Shown here: positions 55,372-64,000 of the stretch, one piece after another | Layout of the letters: every line of letters starts with the position of its first letter | Position numbering within the stretch: the stretch's first letter is position 1 | NCBI GenBank assembly: GCA_021737045.1 | Contig: JAIPES010000001.1 | Span: 1 to 64,000, forward strand | Origin: Desulfobacteraceae bacterium | GTDB lineage: Bacteria; Desulfobacterota; Desulfobacteria; Desulfobacterales; Desulfosalsimonadaceae | Direction: 5' to 3' | Length of the DNA stretch: 64,000 nucleotides | Made by a program: the position numbers and the translations under genes | The notes under the pieces: model-generated | Databases searched by the model: none | What the model saw: only the letters and a program-made list of their open reading frames with translations | Told to the model about the DNA's origin: nothing

Positions 55372-55830
55372 TTACGTGTATTCGGGCGACTGCTGCTGCG
55401 CGGAGTCGATCAGGTCTTTTACGACATTGAGCAGAGGCGGCTGCAGGTGCCGCCATTTGGGATGTATGGCCCGCCCCTGGTCCCAGACAAAATCCACGGC
55501 CACGTATTGCTCCGGGATTTCGTATTCGTTTCGCATGCCGTAGCGCACCGGGGGGTAATATTCCACATACAGCATCCGGTTGAAATCAATGGAGAAGTCC
55601 TGAATCACCCTGGTGGCAATATGGCCGGCACAGGACCGCACCGACATTTTGCTGTCGGCCACATCTGACACCACCACCACCTTGGGCCGCAACACCGTCA
55701 CTCGTTTTTCCATATCCGTCTGCCTGCGGTCAAAAATCCAAAGCCGGCATTTCCCGCTGGCCAGGCGCAGCTTGCCGCCCCAGCCCTCCCATTCGTAAAT
55801 GTCGTTGTAAATCAGCATACCTCTGGTCAT
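55372..55830 (-). CDS. Hypothetical protein (152 aa)
   Basis: A 152-residue soluble protein with many aromatic residues (YNDIYEWEGWGGKL, VEYYPPVRYGMRNEYEIPEQYVAVDFVWDQG). There is no membrane segment. AAGGAG lies just before ATG 55828-55830, and an internal ATG 12 nt later is also in frame. I do not recognise a family. It is divergent from the TraB-type gene and convergent with the thiolase gene. Confidence 0.62.
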   Translation of the reverse strand: MTRGMLIYNDIYEWEGWGGKLRLASGKCRLWIFDRRQTDMEKRVTVLRPKVVVVSDVADSKMSVRSCAGHIATRVIQDFSIDFNRMLYVEYYPPVRYGMRNEYEIPEQYVAVDFVWDQGRAIHPKWRHLQPPLLNVVKDLIDSAQQQSPEYT

Positions 55831-55938
55831 TATCTCCTTGACAACAATGTGGTGATGCAGGCACTTACTATACGTTTCATCCAGGATGCTTTTCTGGAAA
55901 TCTTTTTATTTCTTAGAAAATAAGGATGCAAGTGCCGG

Positions 55939-57120
55939 ATGGCAAATGAATCACACAAACAAGCCCGGGGTGTCACCCGCCTGACGATTGACGGCAAAGA
56001 AATCGTGCTGGTGGGCACCGCCCATGTATCCCGGGAAAGCGCGGAACTGGCCGAATCGGTAATCCATGAGGAAAAGCCCGATACCGTGTGCGTGGAGCTT
56101 TGCGCCTCCCGGCACCAGTCCATCCGCAACAGCGCCCAGTGGCGGCAGATGGATATCATCAAGGTGGTCCGGGAAAAAAAGGCCTTTGTGCTTCTGGTCA
56201 ACATGATGCTCACCGCGTTTCAACGCCGCATCGGCAAAAAACTCGGGGTTCGGCCCGGCGAGGAAATGATCCGGGCCCTGGATGCGGCCGAGGCCGCCGG
56301 CGCCGGGGTCTGCCTGGCAGACCGGGATATCACGGTAACCCTTTCACGCACCTGGCGCAGCACGAGCTTCTGGAACAAAATCAAGCTGTTTTTTCAGCTT
56401 CTGATGTCCATGGGCGGCATTGATGATATTGACGAGCAGGCCATTGAAGAGATGAAGCAGGAAGACATCCTCCAGAGCCTGCTCTCGGAACTGGAAAAAT
56501 CCCATCCCTCCATCCGGCAGATCTTAATCGACGAACGGGACCGGTACCTGGCCCACAGGATACGGCATGCAGAAGGCCAAAAGATCGTGGCCGTGGTGGG
56601 TGCCGGGCATGTGCCGGGCATCAGCAAATATCTTTTTGACGACATCGATCCCGTCCCCCTGGAAAGGGTGCCGCCCCGGGGCAAAAGCCTGGTGGTGCTC
56701 AAATGGTTGCTTCCCCTGGCCATTTTATTGGCCATTCTGGTCGGTTTTTTTTTCGGCGGCGCCCAGACGGGCAAGTCCATGGTTTTCTGGTGGGTGGCGG
56801 CCAATGCGGTTTTTGCCGGTATCGGCACCGCAGCGGCGTTCGGACATCCTTTGACCATACTCTCTGCCATTGGTGCGGCTCCACTTACCTCATTGAATCC
56901 CATGATTGCTGCAGGCTGGGTGGCCGGTCTTGTGGAGGCGGGCTTGCGCAAGCCCAAGGTGGGGGACCTGGAGGATCTGTCCTCGGATATTTTGTCCATC
57001 CGGGGGTTCTGGCGCAACAAGGTCACCCGGATTCTTCTGGTTGTGGTGTTTGCCAATATTGGCAGCATGGTGGGCACTTTTGTGGCCCTGCCGCTGATGG
57101 CCCGGGTGCTCGGGGCCTGA
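55939..57120 (+). CDS. TraB/GumN-family membrane protein
   Basis: A 393-residue protein. The N-terminal ~230 residues hold the TraB fold: LVGTAHVSRESAEL (~26-39), VCVELCASRHQSI, and VVGAGHVPGI (~215). Four C-terminal membrane helices follow (~255-390). In enterococci TraB shuts off pheromone production; other members look like metal-dependent proteases (TIKI). The His and Glu residues of that site seem present. Substrate unknown. AAGGATG lies close to the ATG at 55939. Confidence 0.84.
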   Translation: MANESHKQARGVTRLTIDGKEIVLVGTAHVSRESAELAESVIHEEKPDTVCVELCASRHQSIRNSAQWRQMDIIKVVREKKAFVLLVNMMLTAFQRRIGKKLGVRPGEEMIRALDAAEAAGAGVCLADRDITVTLSRTWRSTSFWNKIKLFFQLLMSMGGIDDIDEQAIEEMKQEDILQSLLSELEKSHPSIRQILIDERDRYLAHRIRHAEGQKIVAVVGAGHVPGISKYLFDDIDPVPLERVPPRGKSLVVLKWLLPLAILLAILVGFFFGGAQTGKSMVFWWVAANAVFAGIGTAAAFGHPLTILSAIGAAPLTSLNPMIAAGWVAGLVEAGLRKPKVGDLEDLSSDILSIRGFWRNKVTRILLVVVFANIGSMVGTFVALPLMARVLGA

Positions 57121-57133
57121 CAGGTCCGGCCCG

Positions 57134-57937
57134 TTAGGGCTGTATAATCTTTACCACCCGTCTTTGATACACCCGCCCGCCGGGCAGGGTGTGGGAGGTG
57201 TTGACCACCTCCAGCCGGTTTTGGGCAAACAGCCCGATGCATTCCGGATAAAGCGCCCATTCCCGGGTCAGGCCCTTTTTTTTTACGTCAGCAAGGGTGT
57301 CGGTTTCTTCGATGGCAAAACAGCGCTGGCCGATAATGGGCCCGGAATCCTCGCCGTAATCAATGAAATGCACCGTGCACCCGCCCACCTTGCAGCCGTA
57401 GCGGAAGGTGTCGCCATACCCGTCAGTGCCGGAAAACGCCGGCAGAAGTGCCGGGTGAATATTCATGATCCGGGGCCGGGCCGGGTCCGTGTTGACCCGG
57501 TCGATGAAATAGGGGGAAAGATTGCGCATAAACCCGGCAAGCACCAGCAGGTCAAATGGGTAGGGACGCATTTGTTGAATCAAGGCGGCTTCGGCAATGG
57601 CTCTTGTGCGCAAAAAAGTCCGAACCTTTTGCGCCTCTGCATCTGCGCTGAAAAAAGACTGTTTGGCCAGGATTTCCGCTTCGTTGAAATCCGGCGGCAG
57701 GGTTTGGGGCCGGGGACCGGCACGGTAATCCCGGATGATTTTTTTGTAGTTTACCACAAACGTGGCAATGCCGCGTTTGCCGGCTTTTTTCAGGCCGGCG
57801 GATTCGGGGTTGTCCGAGCCGGTAAATACCACCTGTCCGTTGATCTGTCCGGTTTCACAGGCCCTTAAAATGGCTTCCAGATTGGTGCCCGATCCGCTGA
57901 TCAGTGCACCGATACGAAGTCGGGATGGTGTTTGCAC
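57134..57937 (-). CDS. purN: Phosphoribosylglycinamide formyltransferase, with insertion
   Basis: Transfers a formyl group to GAR in purine synthesis. At 267 residues it is longer than usual (190-215). SGSGTNLEAI (14-23), LAGFMRNLS, NIHPALLPAF (catalytic Asn and His) and CTVHFIDYGEDSGPII (catalytic Asp) are in the right order. Extra residues sit mainly between ~66 and 112, where a charged segment (RDYRAGPRPQTLPPDFNEAE and after) has no counterpart in typical PurN. The active site should still work. It converges on the TraB-type gene. Confidence 0.86.
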   Translation of the reverse strand: MQTPSRLRIGALISGSGTNLEAILRACETGQINGQVVFTGSDNPESAGLKKAGKRGIATFVVNYKKIIRDYRAGPRPQTLPPDFNEAEILAKQSFFSADAEAQKVRTFLRTRAIAEAALIQQMRPYPFDLLVLAGFMRNLSPYFIDRVNTDPARPRIMNIHPALLPAFSGTDGYGDTFRYGCKVGGCTVHFIDYGEDSGPIIGQRCFAIEETDTLADVKKKGLTREWALYPECIGLFAQNRLEVVNTSHTLPGGRVYQRRVVKIIQP

Positions 57938-58126
57938 GGTTTTTTTCTTCCCTGGTTGTTCTCACTGCTTGACACAGTTATGCCGATACATTAAAGAATG
58001 TGACTTCTTAGGCGATGATGCGGATATCATCCATGTTGAAATGCGTATAAAAAAAAACTTTTTTTGTAAACAAGGAATCCGGGCGCACAATCGCTTCAGG
58101 CGGTCCGCCCGGTCAAGGAAAGCGAT

Positions 58127-58891
58127 ATGAAGGAAATGGACCGGCTGGTTGGCATTATGGAAACGCTGCGGGCCCCGGGGGGGTGTCCCTGGGATGCCGC
58201 GCAGGACCACGAAAGTCTGGTGCCCGCCTTAATCGAGGAAGCTTATGAACTGGCCGAAGCCATTGAATCCGGCGATTCGGCCGCCATGGCCGAAGAACTC
58301 GGCGATGTGCTGCTGCAGGTGGTGTTCCACAGCATCATCGGCCGGGAGCAAGGCGCATTCAGTCTTTCCGATGTCATCGGGCAGCTCTGTCAAAAGCTGA
58401 TTTATCGCCACCCCCACGTGTTTGGCCAAACCCGCGTCGCGGATGCCATGGAAGTGGCCCGTAACTGGGATCAGCTGAAAAACGGTGAAAAGGGCAAAAC
58501 AGACAGAACGGGTATTTCCGACGGCATTCCCTTGAGACTGCCGGCGTTGATGTATGCGGCCAAGCTTCAGACCCGTGCGGCCAAAACCGGCTTTGACTGG
58601 GCCGATGCCGCGGGGGTGATGGAAAAAATCCAGGAGGAAGCCGATGAAACCCGGGCCGCCCTGGAGGCCCGGGATCAATCGGATGCCGCAGATGAAATCG
58701 GGGATTTGATTTTTTCCGCGGTCAATCTGGCAAGAAAGCTCGGCATTGATCCGGAGGCCACGGTGCGCCGGGTAAATCGCAGGTTTGCAGATCGGTTTGC
58801 CCGGATTGAAAAGGCTGCTGCAGACCGGGGCATTTCTGTTGCAGATATTCCCATGGATGAAAAGGAGCGTATCTGGCAGAAGGCCAAGTAA
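58127..58891 (+). CDS. mazG: Nucleoside triphosphate pyrophosphohydrolase MazG
   Basis: House-cleaning hydrolase of (d)NTPs. The 254-residue protein has two MazG domains. The first shows CPWDAAQDHESLVPALIEEAYELAEAI and EELGDVLLQVVFH, with the EExxE and ExxD metal-binding residues; the second shows EEADETRAALEA and DEIGDLIFSAVNLARKLGID. Length and motif order match the E. coli MazG group. A ribosome site AAGG lies close upstream of the ATG. It is followed by a ~400-nt gap leading to metF. Confidence 0.94.
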   Translation: MKEMDRLVGIMETLRAPGGCPWDAAQDHESLVPALIEEAYELAEAIESGDSAAMAEELGDVLLQVVFHSIIGREQGAFSLSDVIGQLCQKLIYRHPHVFGQTRVADAMEVARNWDQLKNGEKGKTDRTGISDGIPLRLPALMYAAKLQTRAAKTGFDWADAAGVMEKIQEEADETRAALEARDQSDAADEIGDLIFSAVNLARKLGIDPEATVRRVNRRFADRFARIEKAAADRGISVADIPMDEKERIWQKAK

Positions 58892-59289
58892 AAAAACGGC
58901 CCTTTCCGTATCCGGACCGTATTTTTTGCAGCGCGAACGGCCTGTTTTCATTTGAAGTGTTTATGCATTTATTGCAGTGGGTTATAACAAAGTGCCCCGG
59001 AACCGCCATGGGCCGGATGACAGCCGCGTGAATGTTTTTTTTTGGCGGATGATAAAAAAAATGACAAAGGCATTTATTTAAAATTTCAGTAGTTATGTGC
59101 ATATGTTCAAAAAATGTTTTTTGTTGTCTTGACAAGCCCTTAGCAGGGTGTTTTGATACTTTTTTTAAAAAATTGATGAAGACGTTACCCATGCAAAACA
59201 TATTGCAATTATTACGTATCGGGTTTATCCATCCTTAAACCGTGCCCGTGGGGCCTGGGGATAACTGCCTTACACAATGAGGTTCGATT
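58892..59289. other. AT-rich gap upstream of metF (~400 nt)
   Basis: No gene seen. A promoter candidate for metF lies at 59129-59157. GAGG at 59280 is the metF ribosome-binding site. Confidence 0.6.
59129..59157 (+). promoter_or_regulatory. Candidate sigma-70 promoter for metF-hdrA
   Basis: TTGACA (59129-59134), 17-nt spacer, TTTGAT (59152-59157; four of six match the -10 consensus). Distance to the ATG is about 130 nt, leaving a long leader. Confidence 0.4.
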
Positions 59290-60162
59290 ATGAATTTTAA
59301 GAAGAAGTTGTCAGCAGCTGAATTCGTGGTGCTTGCCGAGATGAATACCCCCAAGGGCGTGGATATCTCGGAGCTCGTGACCAATGCCAGGCGAGTAAAA
59401 GACCGGGTGGATGCCGTGGTGGTGCCGGACATGGACAACGGGGTGATGCGCATGAGCGCCCTGGCCGGGGGAGCATTGCTTCGCCGCGAGGGTCTGGAAA
59501 CCGTCGTGCATGTCTATGGCCGGGATAAAAACCGGATGGCCCTGCAGGGAGATCTCCTGGCGGCATATGTACTGGGCATTCCCCACCTGCTGGTGGTCCC
59601 GGCCGAGCCCATGTCAAACGGCGACCACCGTGAAGCCGTAACCGTTGACGACCTTGATGAGTCCGGGATTCTGCAAATGATCCGCTCCCTGCGCGAGGGC
59701 GTGGATTTGTCCGGCTTTGATCTCAAAGGAGCGCCGGATTTTACCTCGGGATGTGCCATGGCCCAGGTGGCAGACGACAGCGGTCTGGACCAGGAGATCG
59801 AGACCGTAAAACGGAAAGTCGAGGCCGGCGCCCAGTACATTGTCACCCCGCCGGTGTTTGATCTGGCCGCCTACGGCCGGATCGCGGATGCGTTAAAGCC
59901 CCTGGGCGTGCCGGTGATCGCCACGGTGTTTTTGCTGAAAAACGTTGGCATGGCCCGATATATGTCCATTCATGATCCGGGTTCCCGGATTTCCGAGGAC
60001 ATGATCCGGCGCATCCGCAAGGCCCCGGACCGGGAGGCTGAATGTATCCGCATGGCCGGCGAAACTGCGGCGGAACTGAAAAAAATGGTTCAGGGCATCA
60101 AGATTGCCACCCTGGGCTGGGAACACCGGTTGCCCGATATCCTGGCCAGCGCCGGGCTCTAG
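59290..60162 (+). CDS. metF: Methylenetetrahydrofolate reductase, MetF subunit
   Basis: Reduces methylene-tetrahydrofolate to methyl-tetrahydrofolate, the last step of the methyl branch of the Wood-Ljungdahl pathway. The 290-residue TIM barrel starts MNFKKKLSAAEFVVLAEMNTP and has the flavin/substrate elements YIVTPPVFDL, VIATVFLLKN and a late KIATLGWEHRLP. hdrA, mvhD and metV follow on the same strand. That context points to the Hdr-linked MetFV type rather than NADH-dependent single-subunit MetF. GAGG lies 6 nt before the ATG. Confidence 0.92.
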   Translation: MNFKKKLSAAEFVVLAEMNTPKGVDISELVTNARRVKDRVDAVVVPDMDNGVMRMSALAGGALLRREGLETVVHVYGRDKNRMALQGDLLAAYVLGIPHLLVVPAEPMSNGDHREAVTVDDLDESGILQMIRSLREGVDLSGFDLKGAPDFTSGCAMAQVADDSGLDQEIETVKRKVEAGAQYIVTPPVFDLAAYGRIADALKPLGVPVIATVFLLKNVGMARYMSIHDPGSRISEDMIRRIRKAPDREAECIRMAGETAAELKKMVQGIKIATLGWEHRLPDILASAGL

Positions 60163-60250
60163 GCAGAAAGCCGGATTGTCAGTCGGCCGGGTGCCGGCTG
60201 ACCGCGTTTGAAATGCGGCAATCCAAATCATGCTATCAATGGGGGAACCC

Positions 60251-63200
60251 ATGCAGGAATATACGGATATGAATACCAGAGAAACGGACAAACAAAGCGT
60301 GCTGGTGATCGGCGGGGGCGTGGGCGGCATTCGTGCCGCCCTGGACCTGGCCGAGTCGCGGCGCGATGTGGTTCTCATTGATAAATCCTATTCCATTGGC
60401 GGGCTGATGACCCGCCTGGACCGGACTTTTCCCACCAACAACTGCGATCTGTGCACCATCTCACCCCATTTGTCCGAAAGCGGCCGGCAGCTTCGCCTGG
60501 ATTTAAAACCCATGACCGTTGTGGAACAGGTGGAGGGCCAGGCCGGTGATTTCAGGGTCACGATCCGGACGCTGCCCCGCTACATTGATGTGGAAAAATG
60601 TACTGCCTGCGGTGAGTGTGCGGAAAAATTTCCGGACTGGATCCGCTTTACCCCGGGCCTGGATCCAAGGGCGCCCACATGCATGCGCTATCCCCAGGCA
60701 ACACCGTATGCATTTTCCGTGGATGCCGATAAGGTCACGGATTTTGACGCACTGCAGAAGGCCTGTAAAGTCGGGGCCATTATCACGGATGACAAGGAAA
60801 AAACAGAGACCCTGTCTGTGGCTTCCATTATCCTTTCCACAGGCGCTGAATTATTTGATCCGGCGGTGCTGGACAATTTCGGCGGCGGCCAGTTTCCCAA
60901 CGTGGTGACCGGCCTGGAATACGAACGGCTCATGTCCGCCTCCGGACCCACTTTGGGCCAGCTGGCCCGGCCCTCGGACAACAAGCGGCCGGCCCGGGTG
61001 GCATGGATTCAGTGCGTGGGATCCCGGGGCATCAATCGCCAGGACGTGCCCTATTGCTCCAGCGTCTGCTGCATGTATGCCTTAAAGGAGGCCATTGTCA
61101 CCAAGGAGCGCTTTGCCGAAGATATCGAGGCCAGCATCTTTTACATGGACATGCGGACCTGCGGCAAGGATTATGAGCTGTATCTTAACCGGGCGGTAAA
61201 CGAATACGGTGTGAATCTGGTCCGGTCCCGGCCCCATTCCGTGGTTGAAGATCCGGAAACCGGCAACCTGGTCATCACCTATGCCACAGACGACGATGAG
61301 CGCCACAAGACCGAGGTCTTTGACATGGTGGTGCTTTCCACCGGCTTTCGAATTCCGGCCAGCACCCGGGAACTCGCCGGCCGCCTGGGCATTGATCTCA
61401 ATGAACACGGCTATGCGCAGACCAGCGGATTTTCTCCGGTGGCCACATCGCGTCCGGGCATTTATGTCTGTGGTGTGAGCGAAAGCCCCAAGGATATTCC
61501 CGAAACCATGATTCAGGCCAGCGCGGCAGCGGCCATGGCCGGAACACAACTGCACCTGGAACAAGATACCGGGGCGGAAGAAGAGGATTTCCCTCCGGAA
61601 ATCGATGTATCCGGCCAGGATCCCCGGGTGGGGGTGTTTGTTTGCGACTGCGGCCCCAACATCGGTGATGTGATCACGGTTTCCGCACTCGTGGAAGAGG
61701 TCCGTTCCTTTCCCGGGGTGGCCTATGCCGAAGCCGTGGGCTATGGATGCAGCAAGGAATCCATGGACAAAATGGAATCCCTGATCCGGGAGCACGGGTT
61801 AAACCGCGTGGTTATCGGCGGATGTTCACCACGGACCCATGAAACCAAGTTCCAGGACATGATGCGTTGCTGCGGCTTAAACAAGTACCTGGTGGAAATC
61901 GTCAATATCCGGGACCAGGATACCTGGGTGCATACGGACCGGCCGGCGGATGCCACCCGCAAGGCTGTAAAAATGCTGGAAATGGGAGTTCACGCGGTGG
62001 CCCGGGCGCATCCGCTCATGGAGCATTCCCTGCCCATGAATCAAAACGTGTTGGTGGTCGGCGGCGGGGTCACCGGAATGAATGCCGCCCTGATTCTGTC
62101 GGATCAGGGATTCCGGGTTTATCTGGTGGAGCGTGAAGCCCGGCTCGGCGGCATTGCCAGAAATATCCGCGCCACCCTGGAAGGCGACGATGTGGGCCGG
62201 TATATCACTGAACTGGCGGAAAAAGTGACGGCAGACCAGAGAATTCAGGTGCTGACCCAGTCAATCATCGTGGATCACAAGGGCATGCCCGGCCGGTTTA
62301 CCACCGGCATCCAGACCGGCCCGCGGATGCACTACATGCAGATCGAGCACGGGGTGAGCATCCTTGCCACCGGTGCTCTGGCCAACCGGCCCGGGCAATA
62401 CCTGCTCGGAGAAGACGACCGGGTCATGACCCAGCTGGATATGGATGCAAAAATCGCAGATGATCCGGAATCCGTCCGTAGCATGGAACAGGCGGTGATG
62501 ATTCAGTGCGTTGGCTCCAGGGAGCCGGGCAATCCCAATTGTTCGCGCATCTGCTGTCAGAGCGCCATTAAAAACGCCCTGCGGATGAAAAACCTCAATC
62601 CGGATATGCAGATTTATGTGTTATACAGGGATATGCGCACTTACGGCTTCCAGGAGGATTATTACCGGGAGGCAAGAAAGCAGGGCGTGAAATTTATCCG
62701 CTATGAACCCGAAAGGCGGCCGGAAGTCAGGGCGGATAAGGACGACCTGGCCGTTTGCGTCTACGATGAAGTCCTTGGCCGTTCTCTTGAGATTTCCGCT
62801 GATGCCCTTGTCCTGAGTACCGGTCTGATTGCCGACGATGAAACCACTGAGGATCTCTCGGTGATGTTTCATTTGCCCCGCTCAGATGACGGATATTTCC
62901 TGGAGGATCATGTCAAGCTGCGGCCCACGGACATGTCCGTGCGCGGCTTTTTCGTGGCCGGCACGGCCCATGCGCCCAAATCCATTCGCGAAAGCATCAC
63001 CCAGGCCCAGGCCGCAGCCGGCCGGGCCCAGACTTTGCTGGCAAAGCAGTGGATCAACCTGGGGGCGTCAGTGGCAAAGGTGGAAGGCGATAAATGCGCT
63101 GCATGCCTGATATGCGTCCGGGTCTGCCCCTATAACGTGCCTTATATCAATGCAGAAGGCTATTCGGAAATCGATCCGGCCAGGTGCCACGGCTGCGGTA

Positions 63201-63301
63201 CCTGCGTGGCGGATTGCCCTGCCCGGGCCATACAGCTCATGCAGTATGAAGATGATCAGATACTGGCCAAACTCGATGGGCTATTTGAGAGGATGAACTG
63301 A
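60251..63301 (+). CDS. hdrA: HdrA-like flavin/iron-sulfur subunit with two HdrA modules
   Basis: Flavoprotein of heterodisulfide-reductase-type complexes, which can bifurcate electrons. The 1016 residues contain two FAD-binding modules: VIGGGVGGIRAAL (~18) and VVGGGVTGMNAAL (~605), each with downstream CC-containing SSVCCMYA and SRICCQSA regions. HdrA-type cluster motifs (NNCDLCTISPHL, CTACGEC) occur in the first. At the C-terminus is a two-cluster ferredoxin, CAACLICVRVCP and CHGCGTCVADCP. ATG 60251 is chosen, with GGGGGA 5 nt upstream; four in-frame starts exist. It overlaps mvhD by one base. Function as the hub for MetF is inferred from gene order. Confidence 0.9.
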   Translation: MQEYTDMNTRETDKQSVLVIGGGVGGIRAALDLAESRRDVVLIDKSYSIGGLMTRLDRTFPTNNCDLCTISPHLSESGRQLRLDLKPMTVVEQVEGQAGDFRVTIRTLPRYIDVEKCTACGECAEKFPDWIRFTPGLDPRAPTCMRYPQATPYAFSVDADKVTDFDALQKACKVGAIITDDKEKTETLSVASIILSTGAELFDPAVLDNFGGGQFPNVVTGLEYERLMSASGPTLGQLARPSDNKRPARVAWIQCVGSRGINRQDVPYCSSVCCMYALKEAIVTKERFAEDIEASIFYMDMRTCGKDYELYLNRAVNEYGVNLVRSRPHSVVEDPETGNLVITYATDDDERHKTEVFDMVVLSTGFRIPASTRELAGRLGIDLNEHGYAQTSGFSPVATSRPGIYVCGVSESPKDIPETMIQASAAAAMAGTQLHLEQDTGAEEEDFPPEIDVSGQDPRVGVFVCDCGPNIGDVITVSALVEEVRSFPGVAYAEAVGYGCSKESMDKMESLIREHGLNRVVIGGCSPRTHETKFQDMMRCCGLNKYLVEIVNIRDQDTWVHTDRPADATRKAVKMLEMGVHAVARAHPLMEHSLPMNQNVLVVGGGVTGMNAALILSDQGFRVYLVEREARLGGIARNIRATLEGDDVGRYITELAEKVTADQRIQVLTQSIIVDHKGMPGRFTTGIQTGPRMHYMQIEHGVSILATGALANRPGQYLLGEDDRVMTQLDMDAKIADDPESVRSMEQAVMIQCVGSREPGNPNCSRICCQSAIKNALRMKNLNPDMQIYVLYRDMRTYGFQEDYYREARKQGVKFIRYEPERRPEVRADKDDLAVCVYDEVLGRSLEISADALVLSTGLIADDETTEDLSVMFHLPRSDDGYFLEDHVKLRPTDMSVRGFFVAGTAHAPKSIRESITQAQAAAGRAQTLLAKQWINLGASVAKVEGDKCAACLICVRVCPYNVPYINAEGYSEIDPARCHGCGTCVADCPARAIQLMQYEDDQILAKLDGLFERMN

Positions 63302-63747
63302 TGACCGACTCCTTTGAACCCGAAATTGTTGCATTCTGCTGCCATTACTGCGCCTATACGGCCGCGGACATGGCCGGCAGCAAACGGATTTCCTATCCGC
63401 CAAACGTCAAAATCATCCGCGTGCCGTGCACCGGCAAGGTTGATGCCATTCATATCATGAAGGCCCTGGAAAAGGGCGCTGATGGTGTCTATGTGGCCGG
63501 ATGCCTGGAGGGGGACTGCCATTTCAAGACCGGCAATATCCGCGCGGCCCACCGGGTCAGGCGGGTTCAGGCGCTTTTGGAAGAAATCGGGGTGGAGCCC
63601 GAGCGGGTGGAAATGATCACCATGTCAGCCGGCATGGGAGAGCGATTTGCGAAAACAGCCCGGGATTTTACGGAAAAGATCCGGCAGCTCGGCCCCAGCC
63701 CGGTCAAAACCGCTGCCCGGGATTTTCGCCGGCGGGCGGTGAGTTAA
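63301..63747 (+). CDS. mvhD: MvhD-like [2Fe-2S] adaptor subunit
   Basis: Small electron-transfer protein linking HdrA to other modules. The 148-residue protein begins with FCCHYCAYTAADMAGSKR and has VPCTGKVD and VYVAGCLEGDCHF, supplying the cysteine ligands of the MvhD family. The ATG shares a base with the hdrA stop (TGATG). In acetogens and methanogens MvhD passes electrons between hydrogenase or flavoproteins and HdrA; here it sits between HdrA and MetV. Confidence 0.92.
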   Translation: MTDSFEPEIVAFCCHYCAYTAADMAGSKRISYPPNVKIIRVPCTGKVDAIHIMKALEKGADGVYVAGCLEGDCHFKTGNIRAAHRVRRVQALLEEIGVEPERVEMITMSAGMGERFAKTARDFTEKIRQLGPSPVKTAARDFRRRAVS

Positions 63748-63776
63748 TCATTGAAATCGAATCTGGAGACAAAAAG

Positions 63777-64000
63777 ATGATCACGGCTGTACGAAAACCC
63801 ATGGAAGAGATTATCGCGTGTGTCGAACCTTATGACCGGATTCTTCTGGTTGGGTGCAATGAATGCGTCAGTGTGTGCTCGGCGGGCGGCCGAAAGGAAG
63901 TCGCGCTTCTGGCTTCGGCGCTGCATATGCATTTCATGAAACAGGGCAAAACCATGGATATCCGGGAGATTACCCTGGAACGCCAGTGCGACCCCGAGTA
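63777..64000 (+). CDS. metV: MetV, zinc-binding partner of MetF (partial)
   Basis: The 74 visible codons match the N-terminus of MetV, the methylenetetrahydrofolate reductase C-terminal-domain protein: VGCNECVSVCSAGGRKEVALL near residue 24 with its cysteines. In Moorella MetV and MetF form a complex with HdrABC and MvhD. ATG 63777 follows GGAG by 8 nt. It starts ~30 nt after mvhD and runs past the right edge, so hdrB/hdrC or other subunits may follow. Confidence 0.85.
   Translation, partial: MITAVRKPMEEIIACVEPYDRILLVGCNECVSVCSAGGRKEVALLASALHMHFMKQGKTMDIREITLERQCDPE

Overview
This 64 kb window (about 57% GC) looks like a chromosomal segment from an anaerobic bacterium of the Desulfobacterota, most likely a sulfate-reducer relative of the Desulfobacteraceae or Desulfosalsimonadaceae. 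That placement is an inference. It rests on a MetF-HdrA-MvhD-MetV gene set, a probable selenocysteine-containing iron-sulfur oxidoreductase, a CooT-like nickel protein, a NifA-type regulator beside glnB/glnE, and a divergent elongation factor G. I saw no rRNA, tRNA, CRISPR array, prophage or transposase gene.

Layout. 1-14 kb is mostly minus-strand housekeeping: queA (cut by the window edge), a DUF2065 protein, gatC-gatA-mutL (gatB lies opposite, on plus), a SPOR protein, argS, a YkgJ-type protein, a lytic transglycosylase, epmA, and a hydantoinase-like gene overlapping a histone-deacetylase-family gene. 14.5-24.5 kb holds a nucleoside deaminase, glnE, a PilZ protein, glnB, a NifA-like sigma-54 activator, a hydrolase, ribonuclease D and thrS. 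24.6-30.3 kb holds the probable selenoprotein, a GerMN lipoprotein-like gene translationally coupled to an EF-G gene, and an M48 protease with TPRs. 30.7-36.9 kb is one plus-strand run: parA, parB, a NYN protein, a DUF3842 protein, cooT-like, an IspH-UbiA fusion, a Smr protein and an MFS transporter. 37-48 kb holds a cyclase-fold/HTH protein, a Ser/Thr kinase-FGE fusion with a PP2C phosphatase, an SLC13 transporter with a CBS protein, a metallo-beta-lactamase, a phosphoesterase lipoprotein, a broken EAL gene and UspA. 48-58.9 kb holds an EndoQ-like/UvrD fusion, rdgC with a partner, mntP, a thiolase, a TraB-family protein, purN and mazG. 59.3-64 kb starts the methylene-tetrahydrofolate reductase/heterodisulfide-reductase operon, which runs off the right edge.

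The intergenic regions carry several repeat families. The most striking is an ~87-92 nt hairpin element, four copies at 14079, 37940, 51702 and 51908. Its 34-nt loop is nearly constant, while its 26-29 nt arms differ between copies yet remain self-complementary within each copy. A ~100-bp AT-rich element occurs as an inverted pair at 30564 and 46931, and shorter palindromic repeats surround both.

The best candidates for a second look are the constant-loop/variable-stem hairpin family, the UGA-containing Fe-S protein with a hairpin at the expected SECIS position, the EndoQ-UvrD and IspH-UbiA fusions, and the hydantoinase-deacetylase pair.
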